Origin: Rickettsiales bacterium
GTDB taxonomy: Bacteria; Pseudomonadota; Alphaproteobacteria; Rs-D84
Direction of reading: 5' to 3'
Assembly: GCA_031283185.1 (NCBI GenBank)
Contig: JAITCH010000009.1
Location: 127,190 to 191,189, forward strand
Length of the DNA stretch: 64,000 bases
The position numbers were made by a program, and so were the translations under genes. Under the pieces are notes generated by a model, which searched no databases, was not told where the DNA came from, and saw only the letters and a program-made list of their open reading frames with translations. Of this stretch, positions 1 through 9,825 are shown in pieces. Numbering within the stretch: the first letter of the stretch is position 1; every line of letters starts with the position of its first letter.

Positions 1-41
1 ATGGTTATCCGCGCGCGGTTTCCATTTTTCAGAACAGGCTG

Positions 42-977
42 GTGTTTGCTGGGACGAGGACTCTGCCGAATTTTGTATGGATGTCCAAGACGGGCGAGGT
101 TTATGATTTTGAAGCCGGGACTGGTCTGGATAATGATGCGATTGTGGCGTCGCTTCCCGCGCCTGCGCTTCATACGATTTCATCGGTTATATCGGCGGAA
201 AACTTAGAGATTCTGACTGATATGGGCGAATGGAGCATCAAGGGCTCACCTGTTACGCCATCATCTTTCACGACCCGGAAACATACGAATATAGGGTCGA
301 AGTTGGATAGATTTTTACCGCCGCAAAGGGTGGACGGCGCGACAATTTTCATGTCGAAAACCGGATGCGAATTGCGAGAGTTAAAGTTGGATAATCTGAG
401 TGATACTTATAGTGCAGTTGACCTTGCGTCGTTGTCGCAGCATCTGATGAATGATCCGATTTCGATGACATATTCTCCGACTGAAAAACGATTGCTGATT
501 GTTATGGCGGACGGAACGATTTCGGCATTGACCAAGGATGATAATTTGGAAGTGCTCGGCTGGTCGCAGTATAAAACTGATGGCGAGTTTAGATATGTTG
601 TGATGTCTAATGATCGAATATATGCGGTTGTTAATCGGAATGGCGCGGCGAAGTTGGAAATGTTTGATCAATCGGTTTGGACGGACGGGCTTGCGAATTT
701 TGCATTTGTTCATCGGGTGGAATCGTGGCCGATATTTTCTGACGGGACGCCTGCGCGATCGTTAAGGATAACGAAGATGCAGATGCGATTTATTGATACG
801 ACAGCATTTACGATTCGTGTCGGACATAGCGAGCCTGAGATGATTTCATTAACGGACGCAGAGGTAGAAATAAATTCACTTGGCACGATAAAGAATTCCG
901 AATCGGTGTGGGAGTTAAGCGGCACGACGCCCCTGACATTAATTTCCCTAACGCTTTCCGGCCGCCTCACAATATAG
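42..977 (+). CDS. Phage tail / stabilization-like protein, C-terminal part (reading frame open to the window edge)
   Basis: Beta-rich protein without enzymatic motifs, immediately upstream of a terminase-portal cluster; resembles podovirus tail-tube/stabilization proteins. Start lies upstream of the window. Confidence 0.5.
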   Translation: MFAGTRTLPNFVWMSKTGEVYDFEAGTGLDNDAIVASLPAPALHTISSVISAENLEILTDMGEWSIKGSPVTPSSFTTRKHTNIGSKLDRFLPPQRVDGATIFMSKTGCELRELKLDNLSDTYSAVDLASLSQHLMNDPISMTYSPTEKRLLIVMADGTISALTKDDNLEVLGWSQYKTDGEFRYVVMSNDRIYAVVNRNGAAKLEMFDQSVWTDGLANFAFVHRVESWPIFSDGTPARSLRITKMQMRFIDTTAFTIRVGHSEPEMISLTDAEVEINSLGTIKNSESVWELSGTTPLTLISLTLSGRLTI

Positions 978-1063
978 CGGGGCGGGGTCTCCCTTAAATA
1001 GCGGGGTGGGGTCTCCCGACCCCACCCCGAACATTTTATCAACTTAACCCAAAAGGAAAAACC

Positions 1064-1429
1064 ATGTCTCAATACTCAAACGAAATAAATGCACTTCTAT
1101 CCATAGCGACAAAAAAGGACAAGAAAGAAATCAAATCCGAACGCGCAAAGATTATGGCGGAACTCGCGGAAACTAATGCGCGGCGTGATAATTTGGTAAA
1201 AAAGGCTTTGGGCGCAGCGCGCGCGCAAATGGGCGCATCTGGCGCATCGGATGATACGGCAAGCGCGCGGGCGGTGTTGAAAAGGCTAGCGGAAGAAACG
1301 GCGGAATCTGATGACAAAAAGATAGATGCGGCGAATGACAAATTAGCATCACTGACGAAGAAATATAAATCGCGCCGCAAAAATTTGCTAAGTAGCGCGC
1401 TTAAAAAATCAGCCTTGGCGGCATTGTGA
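1064..1429 (+). CDS. Small Lys/Ala-rich coiled-coil protein next to terminase, probably phage-derived
   Basis: 121 aa, start preceded by aaaaggaaaaacc; 1 nt before the terminase ORF. Confidence 0.5.
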   Translation: MSQYSNEINALLSIATKKDKKEIKSERAKIMAELAETNARRDNLVKKALGAARAQMGASGASDDTASARAVLKRLAEETAESDDKKIDAANDKLASLTKKYKSRRKNLLSSALKKSALAAL

Positions 1430-1430
1430 A

Positions 1431-2030
1431 ATGAAGCGCGAAAATTCCGCGCTTGAATTTATAGACGCGTGGAATGAATTGCTTGGGATGAAGACGCCGC
1501 GGCATCACGCGGATATGGCGCGATTTTTTGTGCGGACGATTTTCGGCGGCGGGCACCGCGGATTGATGATGTGTTTCAGACATTCGGGCAAGTCGTCTGT
1601 GGTGGGGATAATGACGGCGTGGCTGCTGACCGAAAGACCTGACGCACGCATTCTTATTTTGTCGGCGGAGCAAACACTTTCTTCTCGTATGGTGTCGCAT
1701 ATAAAGAATATCATAGAGAATCATCCCAAGTGCGAAGGGATGGTTCCGAATGTAAAAAAGGAATGGGCATCACATAAGATAACGATTGAACGACCCGTGG
1801 GGCCGCGCGAGCCATCGGTGATTTGCCAAGGGGTTCATGGGAACATTACTGGGATGAGGGCGGATTTAATTATATGTGATGATGTCGAAGTTCCGAACAC
1901 TTCAAACACGGCGCAGAAACGGGCGAATTTACGCGAAAGGCTTCGGGAATTAGATTTTATTTTATCACCTGGCGGGGCGATGTTATATCTCGGCACCCCC
2001 CATACAGCCGACACCATTTATCAAGTCTAA
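1431..2030 (+). CDS. Terminase large subunit, N-terminal ATPase half (split gene)
   Basis: Walker A-like FRHSGKSS, Walker B-like ADLIICDDVE, coupling-type motif GGAMLYLGTPHTADTIY; ORF ends inside a palindromic repeat. Confidence 0.8.
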   Translation: MKRENSALEFIDAWNELLGMKTPRHHADMARFFVRTIFGGGHRGLMMCFRHSGKSSVVGIMTAWLLTERPDARILILSAEQTLSSRMVSHIKNIIENHPKCEGMVPNVKKEWASHKITIERPVGPREPSVICQGVHGNITGMRADLIICDDVEVPNTSNTAQKRANLRERLRELDFILSPGGAMLYLGTPHTADTIYQV

Positions 2031-2060
2031 AAGTCCCCTTCGCCTGATGCAATCGCACAA

Positions 2061-2124
2061 AAGTCCCCTTCGCTGTCAAAGGGGTGTCGCGCCGTAGCGA
2101 AGCGTAGGCGGACGGGGTAGTGGT
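2061..2124. repeat. Two-hairpin palindromic repeat (agtccccttcgc..gaaggggtg[hairpin 2]ggggtagtggt) between terL N-half and dnaB
   Basis: Same family at many sites, e.g. 4713, 13521, 37554, 49951, 52881, 53313, 62139. Confidence 0.9.
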
Positions 2125-2151
2125 AAAAATTGGTCTTGCATTTTTTGACCT

Positions 2152-3723
2152 TTGGGCTATGATGCGGACACGATGACTCCTAATATGCAAAATCTTCCTG
2201 TTAATCCCGCGGCCGAGCAAGCCGTGCTCGCAGCGATTCTGATCAACAATCGCGCGCACGAACGCGTGTCGGATTTTCTGCGCCCCGAGCATTTTGCACA
2301 TCCCGCGCACGCGGAAATTTATCGCGTCATAGACAAGCAGATTTCCAAGGGTTTCCCGGCGCATAACATTACCATCCGCGATTATTTGGAACAAAAGGGC
2401 GCGCTGGACGAAGTTGGCGGCGCGGAATACTTAGACAAACTCGTGGGAATGGGTTCAGCGATTTTGGACATCACGCATTATGCGAACATTATTGTTAATA
2501 ACGCATTGCGCCGCCAGTTGATCGACATTGGGCAGACGGTAATGAATACGGCGGCAAGCGAAGATTTAGATTTGCCGGCGACCGCGCAGATAGAACAGGC
2601 AGAGCAAAAATTATTTGAACTTGCGAATACGGGCACGAATAGCGAACGGGCGTTGATGACGCTGAGCGACGCGCTGAAACAAACGCTCGAAGAAACTGAA
2701 AGTGCGATAAAGCAGGATGGACATTTATCGGGGCTTACGACTGGATTTACGGATATTGATAAACAGATTGGCGGATTACATCCATCGGATTTGGTGATAA
2801 TTGCTGGTCGTCCTGGTATGGGTAAGACGACGATTGCGATGAACATTGCATTTAATGCCGCGCTTGAAATTGCTAATAAAAAAGTTCCGCAGAAACTTTC
2901 CGGGGTGGTGGTGTTTTTCAGTTTGGAAATGAGTTCACCGCAACTTGCCGCGCGCGTGCTGAGCAGCGTTTCAGAAATCCCCAGCAGTTCAATGCGGAAC
3001 GGGACATTGAATGATACTGACTTGTTAACACTCGCCGAACATTCCAAGGAATTAGAAAGATTGCCGCTTGTGTTTGATGATACGCCGGGGATTTCTGTGC
3101 CGACGATAAGGACGCGCGCAAGGCGATTGCAACGGCAATATGAAAAATCGCATGGCGGAATTGCGCTGATTGTTATTGATTATATTCAGTTGCTGACGGC
3201 ACCTGGCGGCGCAAGGAATGATAATCGCGTGCAGGAACTTTCTGAAATGACACGCGGATTAAAGATACTGGCGAAAGAGTTGAATGTTCCTGTGGTCGCG
3301 CTGTCGCAATTGTCGCGCGCCGTGGAAAATCGGGATGATAAGCGTCCGATTTTATCTGACTTGCGCGAATCTGGATCTATTGAACAGGATGCGGATATAG
3401 TTGCGTTCACATATCGGCACGAATATTATTTACAGGGGCGCGATCCGGCGAACAAGGCGGGAATGAAGACGGCGACATTTGATCAGCAGAAAAGTTGGCA
3501 AGCTGCGATGGAAAAGTATAAGAACAAGGCGGAATTTATAATTGCGAAGCAAAGGCACGGCCCGATTGGCACGGTGCGATTGGGATATCACGGCGAATAT
3601 AGTCGGTTTGATGATTTACTGCCTGACGCGGGAAGATACGCGGACGAACCGGCATATAATCCTGCCGGGACACACTTGCCGTCTCCTGATTCCCCCACCC
3701 CCTCTTCCGACAATTTCGAATAA
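2152..3723 (+). CDS. dnaB: Replicative DNA helicase DnaB
   Basis: Full-length DnaB: NLPVNPAAEQAVLAAIL, GRPGMGKTTIAMNIA, IDYIQLL, SQLSRAVE, DLRESGSIEQDAD. True start probably ATG at 2173. Confidence 0.95.
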   Translation: MGYDADTMTPNMQNLPVNPAAEQAVLAAILINNRAHERVSDFLRPEHFAHPAHAEIYRVIDKQISKGFPAHNITIRDYLEQKGALDEVGGAEYLDKLVGMGSAILDITHYANIIVNNALRRQLIDIGQTVMNTAASEDLDLPATAQIEQAEQKLFELANTGTNSERALMTLSDALKQTLEETESAIKQDGHLSGLTTGFTDIDKQIGGLHPSDLVIIAGRPGMGKTTIAMNIAFNAALEIANKKVPQKLSGVVVFFSLEMSSPQLAARVLSSVSEIPSSSMRNGTLNDTDLLTLAEHSKELERLPLVFDDTPGISVPTIRTRARRLQRQYEKSHGGIALIVIDYIQLLTAPGGARNDNRVQELSEMTRGLKILAKELNVPVVALSQLSRAVENRDDKRPILSDLRESGSIEQDADIVAFTYRHEYYLQGRDPANKAGMKTATFDQQKSWQAAMEKYKNKAEFIIAKQRHGPIGTVRLGYHGEYSRFDDLLPDAGRYADEPAYNPAGTHLPSPDSPTPSSDNFE

Positions 3724-3804
3724 ACAATAAGTCATCCCGGTGCTTGACACCGGGATCTTGCCGATAAACAATAAGTCATCCCGGTGCTTGACACCGGGAT
3801 CTTG
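3724..3804. repeat. Tandem duplicate of RPE-like palindrome (acaataagtcatcccggtgcttgacaccgggatcttgc x2)
   Basis: 44-bp direct tandem duplication between dnaB and terL C-half. Confidence 0.95.
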
Positions 3805-3858
3805 CATTTAATTCCCCGCCAATGGTGGCGGGGTGGCACGAAGTGCCGGGGTGGTTAG

Positions 3859-4678
3859 AATGTCTTCACCTTTCCTCCGCAATTACACACTCTTAAAGAT
3901 CCCGATTGTGCTCCCGGATGGACAGCCTGCCTGGCCGGAATTGTTCCCCGAAAACGAAATAGAGCGCATCCGCGAAGTCGTAGGACACCGGCATTTTTCA
4001 TCACAGATGATGATGGAATTTGTCGCGCCGGAAAGGGCGCGTTTGGATCCGGCGTCGTTGATGGAGTATGAGTTAGAGTTTGACGCGCCGACTGCGAAAC
4101 TCGGGACGGATATTATAACGACGGGCTATTCGGCGTATTGGGATCCGAGTTCGGCGCGACAGAGCGCGGATGGCAGTGTTTGCGCGCTTGTGTTGTTTCA
4201 CGCGCCGACCAAGCGTGCATTTGTGCACGACATTTTGTTTCTAAAAGTCAGCGATAATGATTTGCATCCTATGGCGACGCAGGCGGAGATGATTTTGGAT
4301 TTTATGAGCAGATATAGGATAAGGCATCTTGGCATAGAGACGAACGGACTTGGGAACGCGTTGCCAGAGATTATGAGAGGGATCGCGGAAAAAAGGAAAC
4401 AGCCGCTAACGATAAATCGCATAGTCAGCCGCGAGAAAAAAGAGACGCGCATATTGAATGCGATAGAGCCGCTGTTATCAACAGGTCGTTTATTCGCGCA
4501 TCGCCGAGTTTTGGAAAGCGAGTTATCATCCGAGTTGTCTGATTGGACTGCGAGTGGGGCGAACAGGGATGACGGGATAGATGCTGTTGCTGGTGCGTTG
4601 CTTATGCAACCTGCGGCCACCCGGACACGCGCGCAGATTTTCAGCTCCCACACCGCCAACACCAATTTTAATATATAA
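3859..4678 (+). CDS. Terminase large subunit, C-terminal nuclease half (split gene)
   Basis: AYWDPSSARQSADGSV, IETNGLG and DDGIDAVAGAL fit the TerL nuclease acidic residues; begins with the segment expected just after GTPHTADTIY. Confidence 0.75.
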
Positions 4679-4844
4679 ATAAAAATTCCCTTCGCTTGAT
4701 ATAGTCGCACAAAAGTCCCCTTCGCTGGCGAAGGGGTGTCGCGCCGTAGCAAAGCGTAGGCGGACGGGGTAGTGGTTAATAACCTGTCGGCTCCGCCGAC
4801 ACCACCTCTTAACTTTCCACTCCAAATATGATATACTACTAACT

Positions 4845-5300
4845 ATGAAAAACGAAAGCGGAAGAACATTGATGGAAACCCTTGGCGTGCTGGCAATCAG
4901 CGGCATCCTTGCTGCGGCTGCGTTCCAGGCATATAGGGTTGTGCAGACGCGCCAGTCAAGATTCATTGCCGAGGATAATATCCGTTCGATTTCGACCAAT
5001 GCCAGGATTTTGTTTGCAGGCCGTCAGTCGTTCGAGAACATCTCGGCGGATTATATGATTCGCGCAGGCGGAATGAAGTCGGCATATATTGGCATTGGCG
5101 GCGACATACGGATGCAAAGCAACGCGCAGGAAAAATCATTTACGATTACGATACCTGAGATTACGGAATCGGATTGCGTGTATTTCACAATGCGAAAGTT
5201 TGATTTCGTAGATAGGGTTGGCGCGAATGGATATTATGAGACTTCGTCATCGTATTGCAAACCCGACTCCACCAATGAAATTTCATTTATTATAAAATAA
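4845..5300 (+). CDS. Type IV prepilin-like / pseudopilin protein
   Basis: N-terminus MKNESG^RTLMETLGVLAISGILAAAAFQAYR: prepilin peptidase site with Glu at +5 and a hydrophobic helix. Confidence 0.75.
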   Translation: MKNESGRTLMETLGVLAISGILAAAAFQAYRVVQTRQSRFIAEDNIRSISTNARILFAGRQSFENISADYMIRAGGMKSAYIGIGGDIRMQSNAQEKSFTITIPEITESDCVYFTMRKFDFVDRVGANGYYETSSSYCKPDSTNEISFIIK

Positions 5301-5313
5301 AAATCAATAATCT

Positions 5314-5465
5314 CAAAAAACATTAGGCGCATCGCGTTTGCGAGGATAAATCAATCAGAATCAAGGGAAGCCGAGGACGAAGTGTATTGTATATACATGC
5401 CGCAGGCTTCCCGCCGATAATCATTGATTTAGACCGCAAACGAAAAATGCGCCTTATGTTTTTTG
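5314..5465 (+). ncRNA. Structured element copy A
   Basis: CAAAAAACATTAGGCGCAT...ATGCGCCTTATGTTTTTTG terminal helix; inner helices GTTTGCG/CGCAAAC, AAATCAAT/ATTGATTT, GGGAAGCC/GGCTTCCC. Confidence 0.75.
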
Positions 5466-5485
5466 GCAACCAAAAGGACACAACA

Positions 5486-6892
5486 ATGGACATAAAAACC
5501 CTATATGCGAAAGCATCGCGCGAACGCGCCGATTGGCTTGCCCGCTGGCAGGCCTGCAAGAAATATACGCTGCCGGAAACTGATACGGAAAGCGCGCAAT
5601 TATTTGATTCAACAGCGGCGGACGCGGCGGAAATGCTGGCTGGCGCGATGTTCAGTATGATTACTCCGCCAGAATCGGATTGGCTGTGTTTAACGAATGA
5701 CGATCCCGAAAGTCTGGCGGAGCAAGCGGCGGAAAATGCAATTCGCATCCATCTTAACAACTCGAATTTTTATACGACCGCGCATCAGTGTTATTTAGAT
5801 TTGGTTGTGCTTGGGACTGCGTGTTTGTTATTTTCGGAAAATCCGATTGGATCGCAAAGCGCGTTTAATTTCCAATCGATTCCTATGAAGGACATTGCGA
5901 TTCTCCGCGATGCCAGCGATGCGGTGTCGGCTGTGTTTTATATTACATCGATGAGCGCGATGGAATTGGGCGCAAAGTATCCGGCGTTCACGCCGCCGAA
6001 AAGCGTAAAGGAAATTTGGAAGCAGAATCCTGAAACGCAAGTCCGCATAATTCAGTCGGTCATTAAATCTGGGACGGCGTGGGGTCTGACATCGTGGGCG
6101 GATTTAGAAGGTGAATTTGAGAACAATGTTTTAGAAAGGGGCGAATTCAAAACGAATCCGTTTGTGATTTGCCGGTGGTCTGCTGCGACTGGCGAGATGT
6201 ATGGCAGGGGTCCTGTTATGCGCGCGCTGCCGGATATAAAGACTGCGAATAAAGTTGTGGAATTGATACTTAAAAATGCAAGTATTTCGGTCGCGGGGAT
6301 TTGGCAGGCGGACGATGACGGGGTGATAAATCTGTCGAATATAAGTTTGACTCCGGGCGCGATTATTCCAAAGGCTGTTGGGTCAAACGGGCTTACGCCA
6401 CTCCGCAGCGGCGCGGATTTTGATGTATCGCAACTGGTGCTGAATGATTTGCGAATGCGGATAAAGACTGCGCTCCTCGCGGACAAATTGTCGTCGATGA
6501 CGGATAAAGAAATGACCGCGACCGAAGTAGTGGCTCGGAATATGGAAATGCTCAGGACGCTTGGCGCGGCGTATGGCAGATTGCTTTTTGAGATGATTAC
6601 GCCGCTGGTTGATCGGGGTCTGGGAATACTTTCCCGGCGCGGCGCGATTGATGACATCCGCATTGGTAAGCAGACTAAGTTAAGATGCACCTCACCGATT
6701 TCTAAATTAAGCGGAACGGAGCAAGCATCACAAATTCTAAATTGGATCGAGACGATTTCATCTGTTGGTATGTCCGATAGAATTAATACAGACGCAATGT
6801 TCACCTATCTTACTGATCTACTCCATATTCCCTCCCAGTTAATAAAAGTCCCCCTCAAAGGCGAAGGGGTGTCGCGCCGTAGCGAAGCGTAG
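5486..6892 (+). CDS. Phage portal / head-to-tail connector protein (podovirus type)
   Basis: MDIKTLYAKASRERADWLARWQACKKYTLPE..., MLAGAMFSMITPPESDWLCL, YGRGPVMRALPDIKTAN typical of T7-type head-tail connectors. Confidence 0.85.
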   Translation: MDIKTLYAKASRERADWLARWQACKKYTLPETDTESAQLFDSTAADAAEMLAGAMFSMITPPESDWLCLTNDDPESLAEQAAENAIRIHLNNSNFYTTAHQCYLDLVVLGTACLLFSENPIGSQSAFNFQSIPMKDIAILRDASDAVSAVFYITSMSAMELGAKYPAFTPPKSVKEIWKQNPETQVRIIQSVIKSGTAWGLTSWADLEGEFENNVLERGEFKTNPFVICRWSAATGEMYGRGPVMRALPDIKTANKVVELILKNASISVAGIWQADDDGVINLSNISLTPGAIIPKAVGSNGLTPLRSGADFDVSQLVLNDLRMRIKTALLADKLSSMTDKEMTATEVVARNMEMLRTLGAAYGRLLFEMITPLVDRGLGILSRRGAIDDIRIGKQTKLRCTSPISKLSGTEQASQILNWIETISSVGMSDRINTDAMFTYLTDLLHIPSQLIKVPLKGEGVSRRSEA

Positions 6893-6913
6893 GCGGACGG
6901 GGTAGTGGTAAAA

Positions 6914-7105
6914 ATGAATAAACTCTACACCCAGTGTTTCACGACGCCCGCGGGGCGGCAGGTGCTGCACCACCTTCGCACGATAACGATAGAGCGCGCG
7001 CTCGGCGCGAACGCGACAGAATCGGAACTCAGATCACTTGAAGCCCAACGCGCGCTTGTGCGCCAAATAGAAATTTGCACCGAGCGTGGCAAAAATGAAA
7101 ACTAG
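6914..7105 (+). CDS. Bbp19-like small phage protein
   Basis: CFTTPAGRQVLHHLRTITIE...EAQRALVRQIEICTERG pattern between portal and lysozyme. Confidence 0.55.
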   Translation: MNKLYTQCFTTPAGRQVLHHLRTITIERALGANATESELRSLEAQRALVRQIEICTERGKNEN

Positions 7106-7565
7106 CGAACGCGGCATCGCGCTGATAAAAAGACACGAAGGCCTGCGTCTCGGCAAATACCTCTGCCCCGCAGGCCGTCCGACAATCGGTTATGGTCATT
7201 TAATTTTGCCATCCGAAAACCTACAAACTATCACCGAATCCGAAGCGCATACACTGCTCACACGCGACCTTAACATTGCCGAAGATGCAATTACAAAACT
7301 CATAATTCGCCCGCTCACGCAGAATGAATTTGACGCATTGGTATCGCTTGTTTTCAATATCGGCGCGAACGCATTTCGTAGTTCCACATTGCTAAAATAT
7401 ATAAACGATAAAAATTATTGTAGTCCGACTTATCCGACGATAAAGGATGCTTGGCTTTCGTGGTGCCATATTAGTGGCATTAAAAATGAAGCTCTTCTCT
7501 CCCGCCGCCAATCCGAATGGTCATTATATATATTCCCTCCCCTAGCTCAAAAGTCCCCTTCTTAA
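7095..7565 (+). CDS. Phage-type lysozyme (GH24 endolysin)
   Basis: ERGIALIKRHEGLRLGKYLCPAGRPTIGYGHLI: catalytic E...D/T pattern of T4-type lysozymes. Confidence 0.9.
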   Translation: MKTSERGIALIKRHEGLRLGKYLCPAGRPTIGYGHLILPSENLQTITESEAHTLLTRDLNIAEDAITKLIIRPLTQNEFDALVSLVFNIGANAFRSSTLLKYINDKNYCSPTYPTIKDAWLSWCHISGIKNEALLSRRQSEWSLYIFPPLAQKSPS

Positions 7566-7644
7566 AGCGGGGCGGGATTTCCCAATCCCGCCCCGAACAT
7601 TTTATCACCTTTACTTTTTCTCTTTCTTATTTATAATACATCCC

Positions 7645-9618
7645 ATGAAAAAAATAATCATCCTTATTTGCGCTCTTCTCGCTCCACTATCCACTTTGGC
7701 TGCGCCTCGCGCGGACGCATTGGTATCGCGCGCATTTGATATGGGATTGGCGGACAAGCCCGAGTGGCGCGCTCTGCTCCATTATAATACGAATAAATCG
7801 GTAATTACGGATCCAGAGTTTTGGCTGTCTGAACAAGGCGCAACTGATCCGGCCAAAGAACTCGAAGCAACGATACGCGCATTTTTCGAGCCATCTCGTC
7901 CGACCCAGCGCATAGAGCGCGAGTTCAAGAACGGGTATAAAGCGACTATGCTGAAACAGCATCCGCTTTGTATGTTTCCTGCGCGCCTTGATTTCCTAGA
8001 AAGACATTTGGACACTTGGTTTCCGCGCCCAAGTTGCACGGATTACGAAATGTGGCGCGCGCGGATGGCTGGGGAATCGCTGTCGGTTATATTCGCGTCT
8101 AATACGCTGAACAATCCGTCAAGTATGTTCGGCCATACATTTATAAAGATTGATCAGGAAGGCAACGCGCTCGGCTCGCAAACCGTTAATTTCGCGGCGA
8201 TTACACCCGATAATGAAATGGGGCTGTTGTTTGCAATGCAAGGTTTTACAGGCGGCTATCCTGGGGTTTGGACATTCGCGCCATATTATGAAAAGATAAA
8301 AACTTATGGGACGATTGACAATCGGAACTTGCAAGAATTTCGGCTAAAAGTCCCGATGGAGCGAGTAGATTTTTTCAAGAAGCACTTGTGGGAATTGTCG
8401 TATATCTATGCTGATTATTATTTTCTAAATGTGAATTGTTCTGCTGCTGTTATAGATTTGCTGCGCGTTGTGAATCCATTGATCGAAGAAAATAATAGCG
8501 CAGCGATTTTCCCAACGAATGTGCTAAGGACTTTGCGGCCGATGATTGAAGAGGGGGCATTGCGCCCATCATTGCAAAATAAAATTGTGCATCGTTATAG
8601 ACAGATGACGGACGAAGAGCGTGCGGGCGCGAAAAAATTTACCGGCCTTGAAAGTTTGTCCGCACTTCCGCCGCAAAGCCAGTCGCGCGTTTTGGAATTA
8701 TTGTTTGATGCTAACCAGTATGATCTTGCGCACGGAAGAATTGGCGAAGAAGAAATGCGGACGAAGGGTTTTGAATTGCTGTCGTCTCGCCGCGCGGTGC
8801 GGATAAAGCCGCAGTGGGATGACGAGGTTCCGTTGGAACCGGCATATGACTCGCATAGGATAGTTTCTGCGTGGACAGGTGTCAATACGGACAGGTTTGG
8901 AACGCGCGCCACGGCGGGCTTTGCGCCGATTTATCATAGATTTATGGACGATGATTTTGGAATGAACAAGTGGTCAGAGATCAAGGCGTTTGACTTTGCG
9001 GCGTCTTTCGGCACCGATGGCTTTAATATGGAACACCTGACCTTTGTCAGTCTAAAATCAATGAATCCAGATATAGCGATGTTCAATAATTATTCTTGGG
9101 ATGCCAGCATTGGGGTGGAAAGTTTTATGAATTCTAAGACTTGGACACGGGATGGATATATTCCCACTCTGACCGCCTCCCTCGGCAAAAGTTATTATTT
9201 ATTTCCCTTTGCAAATAATAAAGTCCCCTTCGCTGGCGAAGGGGTGGACGGCGCAGCCGGACGGGGTAGTGGTGATAATAATAACGACCTCATCTACATA
9301 ATGCCAACGACCACCCTCAACACCCGCTTTCAGTCTCTTGGCCTCAAACTCGCCCTCGCCACCTATTTATTCCCCGCCAATGGTGGCGGGGTGGACGCGG
9401 AGCGGACGGGGTGGTTAGAACCCCCCACCTCCAAAAACCACTTATCCCTCTTTGCCAATTACGCAACTAACCAGTTCAGTTCTGCTGGCATATCGAATAC
9501 CTACGCATATTTTCTAACCCGAAATAGCCGTATAGAGGCGGCTGTTTCGGCAGAGTATTTTTACGAACTAAGCCGCTTGAATTATTCCGCCTCCCTCTCC
9601 CTCCAACAACACTTTTAA
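7645..9618 (+). CDS. DUF4105 (Lnb N-terminal periplasmic domain) protein with two in-frame palindromic repeat insertions
   Basis: Signal peptide; SVIFASNTLNNPSSMFGHTFIKID...; in-frame KVPFAGEGVDGAAGRGSGD and [19 protein letters not shown]. Confidence 0.8.
   Translation: MKKIIILICALLAPLSTLAAPRADALVSRAFDMGLADKPEWRALLHYNTNKSVITDPEFWLSEQGATDPAKELEATIRAFFEPSRPTQRIEREFKNGYKATMLKQHPLCMFPARLDFLERHLDTWFPRPSCTDYEMWRARMAGESLSVIFASNTLNNPSSMFGHTFIKIDQEGNALGSQTVNFAAITPDNEMGLLFAMQGFTGGYPGVWTFAPYYEKIKTYGTIDNRNLQEFRLKVPMERVDFFKKHLWELSYIYADYYFLNVNCSAAVIDLLRVVNPLIEENNSAAIFPTNVLRTLRPMIEEGALRPSLQNKIVHRYRQMTDEERAGAKKFTGLESLSALPPQSQSRVLELLFDANQYDLAHGRIGEEEMRTKGFELLSSRRAVRIKPQWDDEVPLEPAYDSHRIVSAWTGVNTDRFGTRATAGFAPIYHRFMDDDFGMNKWSEIKAFDFAASFGTDGFNMEHLTFVSLKSMNPDIAMFNNYSWDASIGVESFMNSKTWTRDGYIPTLTASLGKSYYLFPFANNKVPFAGEGVDGAAGRGSGDNNNDLIYIMPTTTLNTRFQSLGLKLALATYLFPANGGGVDAERTGWLEPPTSKNHLSLFANYATNQFSSAGISNTYAYFLTRNSRIEAAVSAEYFYELSRLNYSASLSLQQHF
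9221..9273. repeat. Two-hairpin palindrome inside a DUF4105 CDS, in frame
   Basis: Encodes KVPFAGEGVDGAAGRGSG. Confidence 0.9.
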
Positions 9619-9825
9619 CTTTCTCCACCTCTCCCCATCGTCATCCCGGCGAAGGCCGGGATATTTTGTCATAAGCGTCGCGTCCACTTATATATTCGCC
9701 GCACCCACCTACTCTACTCGTCATTCCCGCGGAGGCGGGAATCTCAAATTGTAAGCAATCCTTTCCCCTCTTGCATTTTTCGTCAAACGATGTCATAATT
9801 GCAAAAACCCAAGGAGTTTCCCTAA

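Noticed and set aside
2032-2124. dnaB as a phage-encoded helicase belonging to the terminase cluster
   Set aside because: The sequence is a full-length canonical chromosomal-type DnaB, and a helicase between two terL halves is not a normal phage order; not fully excluded.
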